From positions 1-41,764 of IMG/VR virus record IMGVR_UViG_3300046520_000099: a DNA stretch of 41,764 nt; one strand, 5' to 3'. How positions within the stretch are numbered: position 1 is the stretch's first letter; each line of letters opens with the position of its first letter. Origin of the DNA: a virus. The notes beneath the pieces are model-generated. The model did no database searches and was not told the DNA's origin. It was given only the letters and a program-made list of their open reading frames with translations. Positions 28,699-35,652 of this stretch are shown piece after piece. The position numbers were made by a program, and so were the translations under genes.

Positions 28699-28725
28699 AG
28701 AAAAAGCCCATGAAATCATGGGCTT
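28699..28725 (-). terminator. Terminator carried with the tRNA-Ser 3' end
   Basis: AAGCCCATG/CATGGGCTT, 9 bp with AAAT loop, followed on the minus strand by TTTTTCTTTTCC. It lies six bases beyond the tRNA 3' CCA, so after integration it would terminate the restored tRNA gene. It also stops leftward transcription from entering int antisense. Confidence 0.85.
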
Positions 28726-28731
28726 ATGTCT

Positions 28732-28775
28732 TGGCGGAGAGAGGGGGATTCGAACCCCCGATAGGCTATGAACCT
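28732..28775 (-). other. attP: 3' end of a tRNA-Ser gene
   Basis: Minus strand reads variable-arm end, then T stem GGGGG/CCCCC with loop TTCGAAT, acceptor TCTCTCC, G73 and CCA. G73 and the class II variable arm favour Ser. No matching 5' half occurs upstream (the nearest GGAGAG is too distant and lacks D-arm sequence), so this is a core att site, not a full tRNA. It lies 55 bp after int. The extent of the core on the variable-arm side is uncertain. Confidence 0.8.
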
Positions 28776-28969
28776 TTAACGGAGGAAGTTCAAGGGTAAC
28801 TCATGGGCATTCTTCATAGTGCGGAGTCCCATGCTCTCCCCTCTGTTTACCGGCCATTTTCCCTGACTTTTTCCCCGAGCCGCCTTGGTCGAACCATCGG
28901 ATCACTCGGATGACTGACGACTCGGCATTAGGCTAATCAGATAGACTACTCCCAAGCGTGCAGCGTATT
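28776..28969. other. attP arm region, no gene seen
   Basis: No coding frame of note. Short repeats (GAACCTTT.. and ACTCATGGGCAT/GTCCCATGC) could be integrase/Xis arm sites but no consensus can be proved from one copy each. Confidence 0.35.
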
Positions 28970-29230
28970 ATGCCTGAGCAAAACGCCATCATCTCAAACC
29001 CGGATATGCCTAAACGTATCGACCTACTAGCCGAGCTCAAAAGTGCTGTTGACGAAGCCGAGAGCTAGCGGCGCGAGAATCCGAGCCGCTACACGGGCGA
29101 CGGCTACCTGAAGCCGCTTTGCGAGCCAGATCAACACAAGCCGTTCGGTAAGTCGATCCGGTGCGAGGTCTGTGGTCTGGTCGTGCGCGGCCCCGGAGCG
29201 AACCTTCCTATGGCATCTGGTGAGCATTGA
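28970..29230 (+). pseudogene. ORF interrupted by one amber codon
   Basis: ATG starts a frame of 32 codons (MPEQNAIISNPDMPKRIDLL ... VDEAES), then TAG at 29066, after which the same frame stays open for 53 more codons: RRENPSRYTGDGYLKPLCEP, DQHKPFGKSIRCEVCGLVVR, GPGANLPMASGEH, TGA. The downstream part has a CxxC pair. One base change would restore an 86-codon gene. Pseudogene, sequencing error and amber read-through are all possible. No ribosome site is strong. Confidence 0.45.
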
Positions 29231-29243
29231 CCCGCATTTTGAT

Positions 29244-29975
29244 TTACCGGGTCAGCTCAGCCAGCCGATCTTGGGTAACCAATGGCGCACGCTCCGGCGC
29301 CACCTGACGATGCCTCTGAGGAATAAACATCGAGACCGACATAGGCAGGAACAAAGGCTCATCCCGCTGCGGTCCCTGACGCTTCACAAACCCGATCTCG
29401 ATGCCGCCAGGCGCTGGCCGCACACTCAACCGTAGAGGCGCTGGTGATGCGTCCTGCTCGGCTGTCAGCGGGCGGAAGTTGAAGAATAGCGTTTCTCCCT
29501 GCTGCGCGGCGAGGTGCAGGCGCCTCAAGCTCTCGGCTCGCACGGGCTGCTGCCTCGCGTTGGAGCTCGACGTTTGCCCCGGCCAGAACAGTAATGCGCC
29601 ACAGCTACCGCTGCGAAGCACCTGCTCGGCAGCCCATAGCGCGTCTGCGGTGCGTTCCGAGCGTATCCACAGGACCGACTCCAGAGGCAAGCCAAGCGCA
29701 GCCAGGGACAGCGCTTGCGGAGCGTGCGGCGGCTGCAGTAGCACGACCTTGCGCGCCGCCACCTTTGCCAATGCAGGAGCGACCAGCCGCATCTCCCCTA
29801 TCCCGGGCTGCTGCACCAATAGGTCGACAAGCGTACCTACAGGCCAGCCGCCGCCCGGCAATTGGTTCGATAGCGCCGGATGACCAGTATCGATGCACTG
29901 CGTCCGGCTGCGCCCTAGCTGAGATGCGCGCCAGAGTGACGGATGAAGCGCCTCAAGCTCGTTTGCGTTCGTCAT
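29244..29975 (-). CDS. imuA: ImuA-like translesion-synthesis-associated protein (orphan)
   Basis: 243 residues. LHPSLWRASQLGR, DTGHPALSNQLPGGGWPVGT, LVDLLVQQPGIGEMRLVAPA, VVLLQPPHAPQALSLAALGL and the ending strands match ImuA, a RecA-fold protein that in many bacteria works with ImuB and DnaE2 in SOS mutagenesis. ImuB and DnaE2 are not adjacent; attP and int lie downstream. A LexA box overlaps its promoter (TTGTCA-18-TACAGT). It may be a phage accessory gene acquired from a host next to attP, or host DNA if the window is not one phage. The usual Walker motif is weak, as in ImuA. Confidence 0.85.
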   Translation of the reverse strand: MTNANELEALHPSLWRASQLGRSRTQCIDTGHPALSNQLPGGGWPVGTLVDLLVQQPGIGEMRLVAPALAKVAARKVVLLQPPHAPQALSLAALGLPLESVLWIRSERTADALWAAEQVLRSGSCGALLFWPGQTSSSNARQQPVRAESLRRLHLAAQQGETLFFNFRPLTAEQDASPAPLRLSVRPAPGGIEIGFVKRQGPQRDEPLFLPMSVSMFIPQRHRQVAPERAPLVTQDRLAELTR

Positions 29976-29992
29976 GTTGTGTTTGCAAAATA

Positions 29993-30008
29993 CTGTATGT
30001 TCGTACAG
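29993..30008. promoter_or_regulatory. LexA (SOS) box of imuA
   Basis: CTGTATGTTCGTACAG, flanked by TA/TA, a perfect CTGT-N8-ACAG site overlapping the minus -10 (29992-29997) and 18 bp from -35 (30016-30021). It could also affect the divergent plus gene at 30067. Confidence 0.85.
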
Positions 30009-30066
30009 TATAGCGTGACAAAACAGCCATGTCGAAATACTAACGGTCTAACGAGTTGGGGGAGTT

Positions 30067-30375
30067 ATGGCAGATGAAGGAATTCTTGAGGATCTGGATG
30101 CGGCGGACGACGCGGCGAGAGAGATTGTCCCGCGGGTGGTGATGCGCTATCGGGAATTAGGCGTACTCACCTGGGCGCTCATGCACAAGATTGAGGGCGA
30201 AGTGCTAGACGCATTAGACGCGACTGGCGTGCATCCGAGAGCGGCGCTCAGCATGATCCGGTCGTCGCCAGCGTTTAGGTATCCACAGGATGATCGTCCG
30301 GCGTCATTTGGCGGTGCGTCCGCTATGCCGGCGATCTTCCTTCAGATTGAGCGGGCGTGGAATCGGGTTCACTAG
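30067..30375 (+). CDS. 102-residue acidic protein, divergent from imuA
   Basis: MADEGILEDLDAADDAAREI, VPRVVMRYRELGVLTWALMH then EVLDALDATGVHPRAALSMI. Helical, acidic N-terminus; good ribosome site GGGGAG. It shares the intergenic region with the imuA LexA box and so may be SOS-responsive. Convergent with the next minus gene (4-base overlap). Family not recognised. Confidence 0.55.
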   Translation: MADEGILEDLDAADDAAREIVPRVVMRYRELGVLTWALMHKIEGEVLDALDATGVHPRAALSMIRSSPAFRYPQDDRPASFGGASAMPAIFLQIERAWNRVH

Positions 30376-30872
30376 TCATTCTGCGGCGCGTCGGCGATCG
30401 TATAATGTTTCGGCGATTTCTCGGCGTGCATCGCTTGCAAGCGCGCCACATGCGGTGTGAGTTCCGTTACAGCACGCCGGTAGCCATTTGGGAAGTCGCG
30501 GTCGTCGATCAGCTTGTCAGCGTATTTGGCGCGCACCAAGATAGCCAGGCAAGCGAGTGCGTGGCCCAGGTGCGGGATACCGCTGTCAGGATCGGCTTCT
30601 TCGCCCACGAACCATGCGTTGAGGTGTCGCTTTGCAGCGTCGTAGTAAATGCTGGCTCGCACGTCCGTAGCCGCGAAGTTTCCCCTCCCATACTTTCCCG
30701 CCCCGTCCAGCAGTCCGATCGCGCCAAGTGCTGTCGCCTCTTCTGGCCAGAGGTGCATCGGGATCTTGGACGAGCCAATGCTGTCCTTCGGGTTCGGTTT
30801 TTTGGTGGCGGTGCCAGTCGGCCCGAAAGTCAGCGCGTCATGCTCGTCAGCGAGCGGATCGATAGTACTCAT
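30372..30872 (-). CDS. dATP/dGTP diphosphohydrolase N-terminal-type protein (DUF5664)
   Basis: 166 residues. KPNPKDSIGSSKIPMHLWPE, GLLDGAGKYGRGNFAATDVR and ASIYYDAAKRHLNAWFVGEE, DPDSGIPHLGHALACLAILV match DUF5664, annotated as the N-terminal domain of dATP/dGTP diphosphohydrolases. The conserved KYGRxN, RHLxxW and DPDSGxPHxxHAxxC blocks are all present. Possibly a nucleotide-pool enzyme, though its late-operon position is odd. ATGA overlap with the membrane gene upstream. Confidence 0.8.
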   Translation of the reverse strand: MSTIDPLADEHDALTFGPTGTATKKPNPKDSIGSSKIPMHLWPEEATALGAIGLLDGAGKYGRGNFAATDVRASIYYDAAKRHLNAWFVGEEADPDSGIPHLGHALACLAILVRAKYADKLIDDRDFPNGYRRAVTELTPHVARLQAMHAEKSPKHYTIADAPQND

Positions 30873-31123
30873 TTCTTAGTCACCTTTGCATGTACCCACA
30901 TCGAAGCCATTGCGCCCAAGCCGGAGCCGAGACCAATAGCCAAAACGATCCAGCCGTATCCGTTGCGTGCAGTCGTGGCGATCACGTAGACCTCGCACGC
31001 CGCCATCGACATCGAGGTAGGCAAGACCCAGAGATATTGCTTGTTGACGACGTTTAGCTGCTGGAATGCTTTCAGGAAGATGAAGACAAAGGCGGTGAGG
31101 AACGCTAGCAGGTAGGTGCTCAT
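30869..31123 (-). CDS. Three-helix membrane protein
   Basis: 84 residues, with hydrophobic stretches at about 3-20, 32-50 and 55-75 and a short Lys-rich C-terminus. Small phage membrane proteins of this layout occur among late genes; a holin or antiholin cannot be excluded because it lies downstream of the Rz/endolysin genes. ATGA overlaps on both sides. Confidence 0.65.
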   Translation of the reverse strand: MSTYLLAFLTAFVFIFLKAFQQLNVVNKQYLWVLPTSMSMAACEVYVIATTARNGYGWIVLAIGLGSGLGAMASMWVHAKVTKK

Positions 31124-32307
31124 GCCGCCTCCTTGAGCTGCCCCTTGATCATGTCAAAGCTAACCGTGATTCTGCCAACCTCGCCATAATCCCTGTGGTA
31201 CGTGATCACCTTGGCGTCGCGGCCCGTGACCCAGCCACCGCGTGCCGCGTAGGCATCAGGTGCCGCCAGGGTGCGATGCTGCTCCACGATCATCAGGTTA
31301 TTCTCCTTGACGTCGACGTGGTGCAGGTGTCCGGTGTGAGCGTAGGCATACTTGGTGCGGCCGAACATTTCCCTGAACTGCGCGGCGAAGACCTCGGACA
31401 CGTTTGTCACCCTCCGTTTGTGCCCGTGGTGCGTAAAGATTGCGACCTTACCGAACTCGTAGGCGTTGTAAGGCGATGGGCTGGTGTCGACGGTTACCCG
31501 AGGATTATTCTCGTACAGGACGGCGATCCACTCGCGCAGCCAGACTTGGCTCACCGGGTCGTGGTTCGCGTCGGCCATGATGATGTGCAGGCATTCATGC
31601 TTGGCGAGCAGCATTTCGATCACTCGTCGCAGCACGCGGATAGCCACCCTGACCAGCTTCGGAAAGCGCGTATCGGCATCCAGCAAGTGCTTGGAGGCGG
31701 GCGTAACAGCGTCGAAGCCATCCCAGTGCAGAAGGTCCGAAATTTGCGCCAGGACGGCTGTTTTCGCATTTGGCGACTGCGCGATGGCGCGCTCGAACCA
31801 CGCGACCAATGTTTGCTCGGCGATGTCGATGTCCCAACTGGCTCCTGTCTCGGGCGCCCAACTTAGAGCCCCCATGTGGAAATCGGTAATTACGAAACAG
31901 TTGAGTAAGTCGTCGTTACCGGACGGGCTAGTGTATTTCTGACGCGGCAGCCGCGGTAAATTCTCTGCCATTGCCGCGAACACCTCGCGCATTAGCGTGG
32001 CCTGCTGCTCCTGATCGGGGCTTTGACGCTCCCATGTCCGCTCTACTTCTCCACCCGGGCCGCGCTGCACCGTGACCTTGCCCATGTTGAAGCCGGGTGC
32101 GGCGCCACTTTCGAAGTGCCCCGGCGCATACCCCCGCCGCGCCGCCGAAACCTTCAGTCGCTCGATAGACTGCTGCACACTGCTTTTCGACATGCCGAGT
32201 TCGCGCGCTGCGGCTCGCATGCTGCCTAGCCTGTTCGTGGCCTCGACAAACTGCGACTGGCGAGGGGTCGGGTCGAACTCAAGCAGCTTAGGGTCAATGA
32301 TGGTCAT
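31120..32307 (-). CDS. Winged-helix/calcineurin-like metallophosphoesterase
   Basis: 395 residues. HTH at about 22-52 (EATNRLGSMRAAARELGMSK, SSVQQSIERL). The rest is a metallophosphoesterase with TDFHMG (141-146), ISD (189-191), DANHD (246-250), THHGH (292-296) and GHLHH (326-330), the five metal-binding motifs. The family includes phage DNA/RNA phosphatases and nucleases. The fused HTH suggests DNA recognition. ATGA coupled to both neighbours between Rz1 and the membrane gene, so produced late with lysis. Confidence 0.88.
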   Translation of the reverse strand: MTIIDPKLLEFDPTPRQSQFVEATNRLGSMRAAARELGMSKSSVQQSIERLKVSAARRGYAPGHFESGAAPGFNMGKVTVQRGPGGEVERTWERQSPDQEQQATLMREVFAAMAENLPRLPRQKYTSPSGNDDLLNCFVITDFHMGALSWAPETGASWDIDIAEQTLVAWFERAIAQSPNAKTAVLAQISDLLHWDGFDAVTPASKHLLDADTRFPKLVRVAIRVLRRVIEMLLAKHECLHIIMADANHDPVSQVWLREWIAVLYENNPRVTVDTSPSPYNAYEFGKVAIFTHHGHKRRVTNVSEVFAAQFREMFGRTKYAYAHTGHLHHVDVKENNLMIVEQHRTLAAPDAYAARGGWVTGRDAKVITYHRDYGEVGRITVSFDMIKGQLKEAA

Positions 32308-32621
32308 TTGCTCTCCGGTGTACGAGGCCAGGCTTCAATCAAGGTGCGCTTTTCGCTGTGGAGCTTTTCATCTTTCGGCCGACAGCCAGCCATTGCCGCC
32401 TCGAGCCCGGTCGAATAGACCTCCCATGCCGCCGAGTCCTGTAGGGCAATCTGAGCGGCGGCCTTGTCGCCCGGGTAGGCGCCGACGCCATAGCGATTAG
32501 TTGGCCGCATCGGCACATCACCGAGGCAGCCGACCGCGACCGGAACCTGCACGGTTTCCGGTGCCGGCCTGGTCGTGGCGCAGCCGGTCAGCAACAGTGA
32601 GCAGAGAATGAGCGCTCTCAT
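32304..32621 (-). CDS. Outer-membrane spanin Rz1-like lipoprotein
   Basis: 105 residues. MRALILCSLLLTGCATTRPA: signal peptide with lipobox LTGC. A Pro-rich short domain (VQVPVAVGCLGDVPMRPTNR, YGVGAYPGDKAAAQ) follows. The ATG is chosen for GGGGAG at 7-base spacing. It overlaps the Rz-like gene by 4 bases, and the two reading as a spanin pair is standard in Gram-negative phages. It is longer than lambda Rz1 (60 residues). Confidence 0.8.
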   Translation of the reverse strand: MRALILCSLLLTGCATTRPAPETVQVPVAVGCLGDVPMRPTNRYGVGAYPGDKAAAQIALQDSAAWEVYSTGLEAAMAGCRPKDEKLHSEKRTLIEAWPRTPESK

Positions 32622-32989
32622 TGCCATGCTCCCCATGCCTCGCGCAGCACGCCGTCGCAGTTCGTGGCGTCACTACCGGCGACTGCGGCCGCTCGCTTGT
32701 CGATGCCCTTGATGACGACCGCAGCGTGTTTCTCGGCCTCCTTGCGCAGCGAGTCGGCGTTCTGGGCAACTGCGCTGAGTGTCGCGATCGCCTGGTTCTG
32801 CTCGCGTACCTTGTCTAGCAGGGCGTCGTACTCCTGCTGTTTGGCGGCGAGCTCTTTCAGGTGGGCGCGTTCCAGCCTCCATCCGTTGACCGTGGCGCCG
32901 GCAAGCGCCGACCCTATGATGACTGCTAGAGCGAAGAGGGCCCCGGCAAGGAGCCGATACGGCGATGGGATCAGGTCGATCATGATCAT
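32618..32989 (-). CDS. Inner-membrane spanin Rz-like protein
   Basis: 123 residues. One N-terminal membrane helix (about 8-30, LLAGALFALAVIIGSALAGA) and a long periplasmic coiled coil (LERAHLKELAAKQQEYDALL, KVREQNQAIATLSAVAQNAD) ending in a Cys-containing tail. With the Rz1-like lipoprotein encoded by the overlapping next gene it would fuse inner and outer membranes in lysis. The start overlaps the preceding gene by ATGA. Confidence 0.85.
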   Translation of the reverse strand: MIMIDLIPSPYRLLAGALFALAVIIGSALAGATVNGWRLERAHLKELAAKQQEYDALLDKVREQNQAIATLSAVAQNADSLRKEAEKHAAVVIKGIDKRAAAVAGSDATNCDGVLREAWGAWQ

Positions 32990-33258
32990 TGCCCCGGTGG
33001 GTTGCGCGGCGCGTCAGCCCGCATGAGAGACTTTGCGCCAACCGAGGCCGCAATCGTCCCGATGAACTCGATCATCTGCCGCACGTATTCACCGAGCACG
33101 CCCATGTCGAGATTGATCTTGCCGGTCGCGACGCCAACAGAAGCGCCAAGGTGGTAGATGCCGACCATGACCGCCCCGAGGATCCGGACCGGGCAAAGCG
33201 TGGCGTTATCGCCCTCGCTCATCATATGGGCGAAGATTTTGCGTATCCATTCCTTCAT
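32986..33258 (-). CDS. Small membrane-associated lysis-cluster protein
   Basis: 90 residues. MKEWIRKIFAHMMSEGDNAT, CPVRILGAVMVGIYHLGASV: one or two weak membrane helices, the second at about 62-76. It lies between the endolysin and the Rz gene, the place of a holin or antiholin. The holin-like protein at 33804 is an alternative candidate, so the pair could be holin and antiholin. Confidence 0.6.
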   Translation of the reverse strand: MKEWIRKIFAHMMSEGDNATLCPVRILGAVMVGIYHLGASVGVATGKINLDMGVLGEYVRQMIEFIGTIAASVGAKSLMRADAPRNPPGQ

Positions 33259-33261
33259 GAT

Positions 33262-33804
33262 TTACCCTTTCAGAACACGTAGCGCGGCCGCATACAGATC
33301 GATCCGCTCCTGTAGCCCATTCGTACCGCCGTTGACCGCCCGGGTTACGCGCGCCTGGTCGCCGGTATCGGCAATCGCGTTGATGCCGCGCGAAATCCAA
33401 TACCAGCCAGCCGATCGACAGGCGTTGAGTGGCGTCTCCAGCAGCTCAGGGTTGTGCAGGAGTCGATCATCACCGAACAGGAATTGGCTGCAGGCGCGGA
33501 AGTTATCTCTTCCTGTGATTTGCAACAGGCCCCTACCCTTGTACCTTTGGCCGTCGCCGTCCTTGTCTGTGGTGTTGCCGAGCTTTTCCGCAAGACGCCC
33601 GGTGTCGTAAGCCTCACCGCTGGCCAGCTCGAGCACGTAGCGCAACTGGCCCGACTCGACGCCGACTTGCGCCAGGAACGAAGCCCGTCTCTCAGGGGTG
33701 TTAATCCGGGCCTCGTCCATCGTGGCATTCAGACCATCGAGGTAGCGTGCAGCCCGGTTACGCCCATACGGGTAGATCCGCACCAACTGTTCCAGAGTCA
33801 GCAT
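33262..33804 (-). CDS. GH19-type endolysin
   Basis: 180 residues. ASFLAQVGVESGQLRYVLEL (catalytic E50 and probable second E59), GEAYDTGRLAEKLGN, GDGQRYKGRGLLQITGRDNF match glycoside-hydrolase family 19 (chitinase-like lysozymes) that cut peptidoglycan. No signal peptide is seen, so it needs a holin to reach the wall. The start overlaps the holin-like gene's stop (TGATG), so the two are made together. Confidence 0.92.
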   Translation of the reverse strand: MLTLEQLVRIYPYGRNRAARYLDGLNATMDEARINTPERRASFLAQVGVESGQLRYVLELASGEAYDTGRLAEKLGNTTDKDGDGQRYKGRGLLQITGRDNFRACSQFLFGDDRLLHNPELLETPLNACRSAGWYWISRGINAIADTGDQARVTRAVNGGTNGLQERIDLYAAALRVLKG

Positions 33805-34064
33805 CAACCCCTCCAGAAGTGTTGAGCCAGCCACGATAGGCCGGCGCCGACGCTTGCCATTGCGCCGCCCAGGATCATCATGGTTCGCCACCCGCCCCGT
33901 GCCTCGGAAAGAGTAAGCAGCACTTGATCGAGTTTCTCGGTCAGTTGCTGGTTACTCTCTTCAAGGCGCGCTGTGCTTGCGGATAGATAGGTGACTTGAA
34001 CTTCGAGCCGGGTAATGTCTAAGCGGGCCTGCACTAGCGCCTCGTTGTGTTGGTTGTCATTCAC
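33804..34064 (-). CDS. Holin-like protein, coiled coil plus one membrane helix
   Basis: 86 residues. N-terminal coiled coil (LDITRLEVQVTYLSASTARL, EESNQQLTEKLDQVLLTLSE) and C-terminal membrane helix (MMILGGAMASVGAGLSWLAQ), a layout of hemolysin XhlA/class III-like phage holins. Directly upstream of the endolysin. A holin role is likely but the second candidate at 32986 keeps it open. Confidence 0.7.
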   Translation of the reverse strand: MNDNQHNEALVQARLDITRLEVQVTYLSASTARLEESNQQLTEKLDQVLLTLSEARGGWRTMMILGGAMASVGAGLSWLAQHFWRG

Positions 34065-34074
34065 GGTTGGCCCG

Positions 34075-34099
34075 TAAAAAAGCCCGCTCGTGGCAGGCT
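34075..34099 (-). terminator. Terminator ahead of the holin-like gene
   Basis: AGCCTGC/GCGGGCT (7 bp with one T.G, loop CACGA) followed by TTTTTTA on the minus strand. Separates the 34139 gene from the lysis genes; a promoter for lysis would lie between. Confidence 0.7.
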
Positions 34100-34138
34100 G
34101 GGTTGAGGGAATGTGGTTGCCGGTCGCCGCCGGCTAAA

Positions 34139-34414
34139 TCAATATTTGTCGCAGTGGCCGGGATCCACCCTGTCGAGAAGTCGACACAAGATGCAGGCCC
34201 AGCGTCTCCCCTCTTTCCGTACGCGCTGTGCTCTGGCGCTCATGTATTCGCTGTCATCGCCGCCAGTCGACGCGTTGCCGACTCGATCAAAACCTTTGGC
34301 GATCGTCCAGGCGCGCGGAGAGCCAACGAGGATCGAGGCAAGCATCCAAGGCAAGGCGAGCGCCACGCACAGGACACAGACCAGCCAAATACCAAAGAGA
34401 CGGACACGTGCCAT
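34139..34414 (-). CDS. 91-residue membrane protein
   Basis: MARVRLFGIWLVCVLCVALA and LPWMLASILV give one membrane helix; then SPRAWTIAKGFDRVGNASTG and a tail with CILCRLLDRVDPGHCDKY. I recall this protein (AKGFDRxxNxxxGGDxxEYxS, CxLCxLLDxVDPGHC) in many phages of enteric and soil bacteria, unnamed. The CxxC...C tail may bind metal. GAGG precedes the ATG. Enclosed by terminators on both sides. Confidence 0.75.
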   Translation of the reverse strand: MARVRLFGIWLVCVLCVALALPWMLASILVGSPRAWTIAKGFDRVGNASTGGDDSEYMSARAQRVRKEGRRWACILCRLLDRVDPGHCDKY

Positions 34415-34429
34415 TGCGACCTCACAAAA

Positions 34430-34454
34430 GAAAAAAGCCCGCACATGGCGGGCT
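34430..34454 (-). terminator. Terminator between tail and 34139 genes
   Basis: AGCCCGC/GCGGGCT, perfect 7 bp, loop CATGT, followed by TTTTTTCTTTT on the minus strand. Strong. It stops leftward transcription that would otherwise run antisense through the acyltransferase. Confidence 0.88.
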
Positions 34455-34537
34455 GTTGTATTGACTGAAGCTGAATCGGATTTGAATTGCAACGGATACC
34501 AAACAGGTTTATCTTCTGTCGAGTCAGCTAACGACCA

Positions 34538-35608
34538 ATGGTGATCTCAATGGCATACCTGTCTATCCTCGATGGAGTCAGAGCAGTTGCGGTTCTATTG
34601 GTCGTTGCGTGTCATTTGCTATCACGTCTATACGGCACTCTGGAACCGCCTGGTTACTCCTTAGCTACTGTCGGCCAGCTAGGTGTCGCAATCTTCTTCG
34701 TGCACACCGCCTTAGTATTGCTCGGGTCACTGGAACGCCATGGCTCAGCCACGATTCCGTTTTATGTGCGCAGGGTTTTTCGCATCTATCCGCTATCAAT
34801 CACGGTCATACTGCTCATCGCGCTTTGGCGGCTGGCGGCGCATGCCCCACTGGAGGGCCGGAGACTTATCGGCAGCCTACTACTGATGCAGAACCTGGTG
34901 GATGAGCAGCCCTATCTGGGTCAATTGTGGTCGCTCCCGTACGAGGTGCAGATGTACCTTTGCCTCCCGCTCCTCTACGCAATCGTGAAGCGCACGCGGT
35001 GGCCACTCCTTGGGGTTGGGCTGGCGTACATCGTTCTTCTAATTATGGCCGTAGGCGTGAGCAATCTGGATCGTTTCCGCGTTTCAGGCGTAACCGCTCC
35101 GTTCCTTCAATACACGCCATGCTTCATGGCCGGGGTACTCGCGTACGCCCTTGCTGGCCGCATTCCTCAAGTGGTGAGACCGCTTTGGCTTGCCGTTTTC
35201 CTGGCAAGCTGCATTGCCTTCGGACCGATGCTAGTGAGTGCCGGGATGTCAGAAACACCTTTCTTATGGCTGGTCTGCCTACTCCTTGGCTTCGCAATCC
35301 CCGCATGCCAAGAGATGACATGCAGACCGATCGCTACGGCTACAAAGACTGTCGCAACATACTCCTACGGCGTGTACCTCACCCACATGTTTGCGCTTGC
35401 AGCTATCGACGGCTTAATGCCGGGGCCGCCTATTGTGCAGTGGGCAGCCATGCTGATTCTTCTCGCAGGGCTGCCGTACATCTGTTACCACGGCATCGAG
35501 AAACGCGGCGTTGCTCTTGGCGCGCGGCTCGTCGATCGCTACTCCCGGCCGCGTCAGCCAGCGGTTCTCGGTGTTACGGCTGCAAGCGATAACGCGACCC
35601 GACCTTAG
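34538..35608 (+). CDS. Membrane O-acyltransferase (Acyl_transf_3/OafA-like)
   Basis: 356 residues, about 10 membrane helices. The N-terminal signature YLSILDGVRAVAVLLVVACH with catalytic His (H22), YVRRVFRIYPLSITVILLI with the RxxRIxP motif, and SLPYEVQMYLCLPLLYA are the landmarks. These enzymes put O-acetyl groups on surface polysaccharides; phage copies cause seroconversion. Opposite strand to the late genes, consistent with a lysogenic-conversion cargo gene read in the prophage. Its final 30 residues are cytoplasmic. The start is either 34538 or the ATG at 34550. Confidence 0.9.
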   Translation: MVISMAYLSILDGVRAVAVLLVVACHLLSRLYGTLEPPGYSLATVGQLGVAIFFVHTALVLLGSLERHGSATIPFYVRRVFRIYPLSITVILLIALWRLAAHAPLEGRRLIGSLLLMQNLVDEQPYLGQLWSLPYEVQMYLCLPLLYAIVKRTRWPLLGVGLAYIVLLIMAVGVSNLDRFRVSGVTAPFLQYTPCFMAGVLAYALAGRIPQVVRPLWLAVFLASCIAFGPMLVSAGMSETPFLWLVCLLLGFAIPACQEMTCRPIATATKTVATYSYGVYLTHMFALAAIDGLMPGPPIVQWAAMLILLAGLPYICYHGIEKRGVALGARLVDRYSRPRQPAVLGVTAASDNATRP

Positions 35609-35652
35609 CGCATGGCCGCTGCTCCAGCCTGCTCTACAACTTAGATCGCGGA

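Noticed and set aside
28732-28843. A complete tRNA-Ser at the att site
   Set aside because: The 3' half is perfect, but the nearest 5' acceptor-like GGGAGAG is too distant (112 nt) and no D arm or anticodon stem-loop can be drawn, so only the attP core remains.
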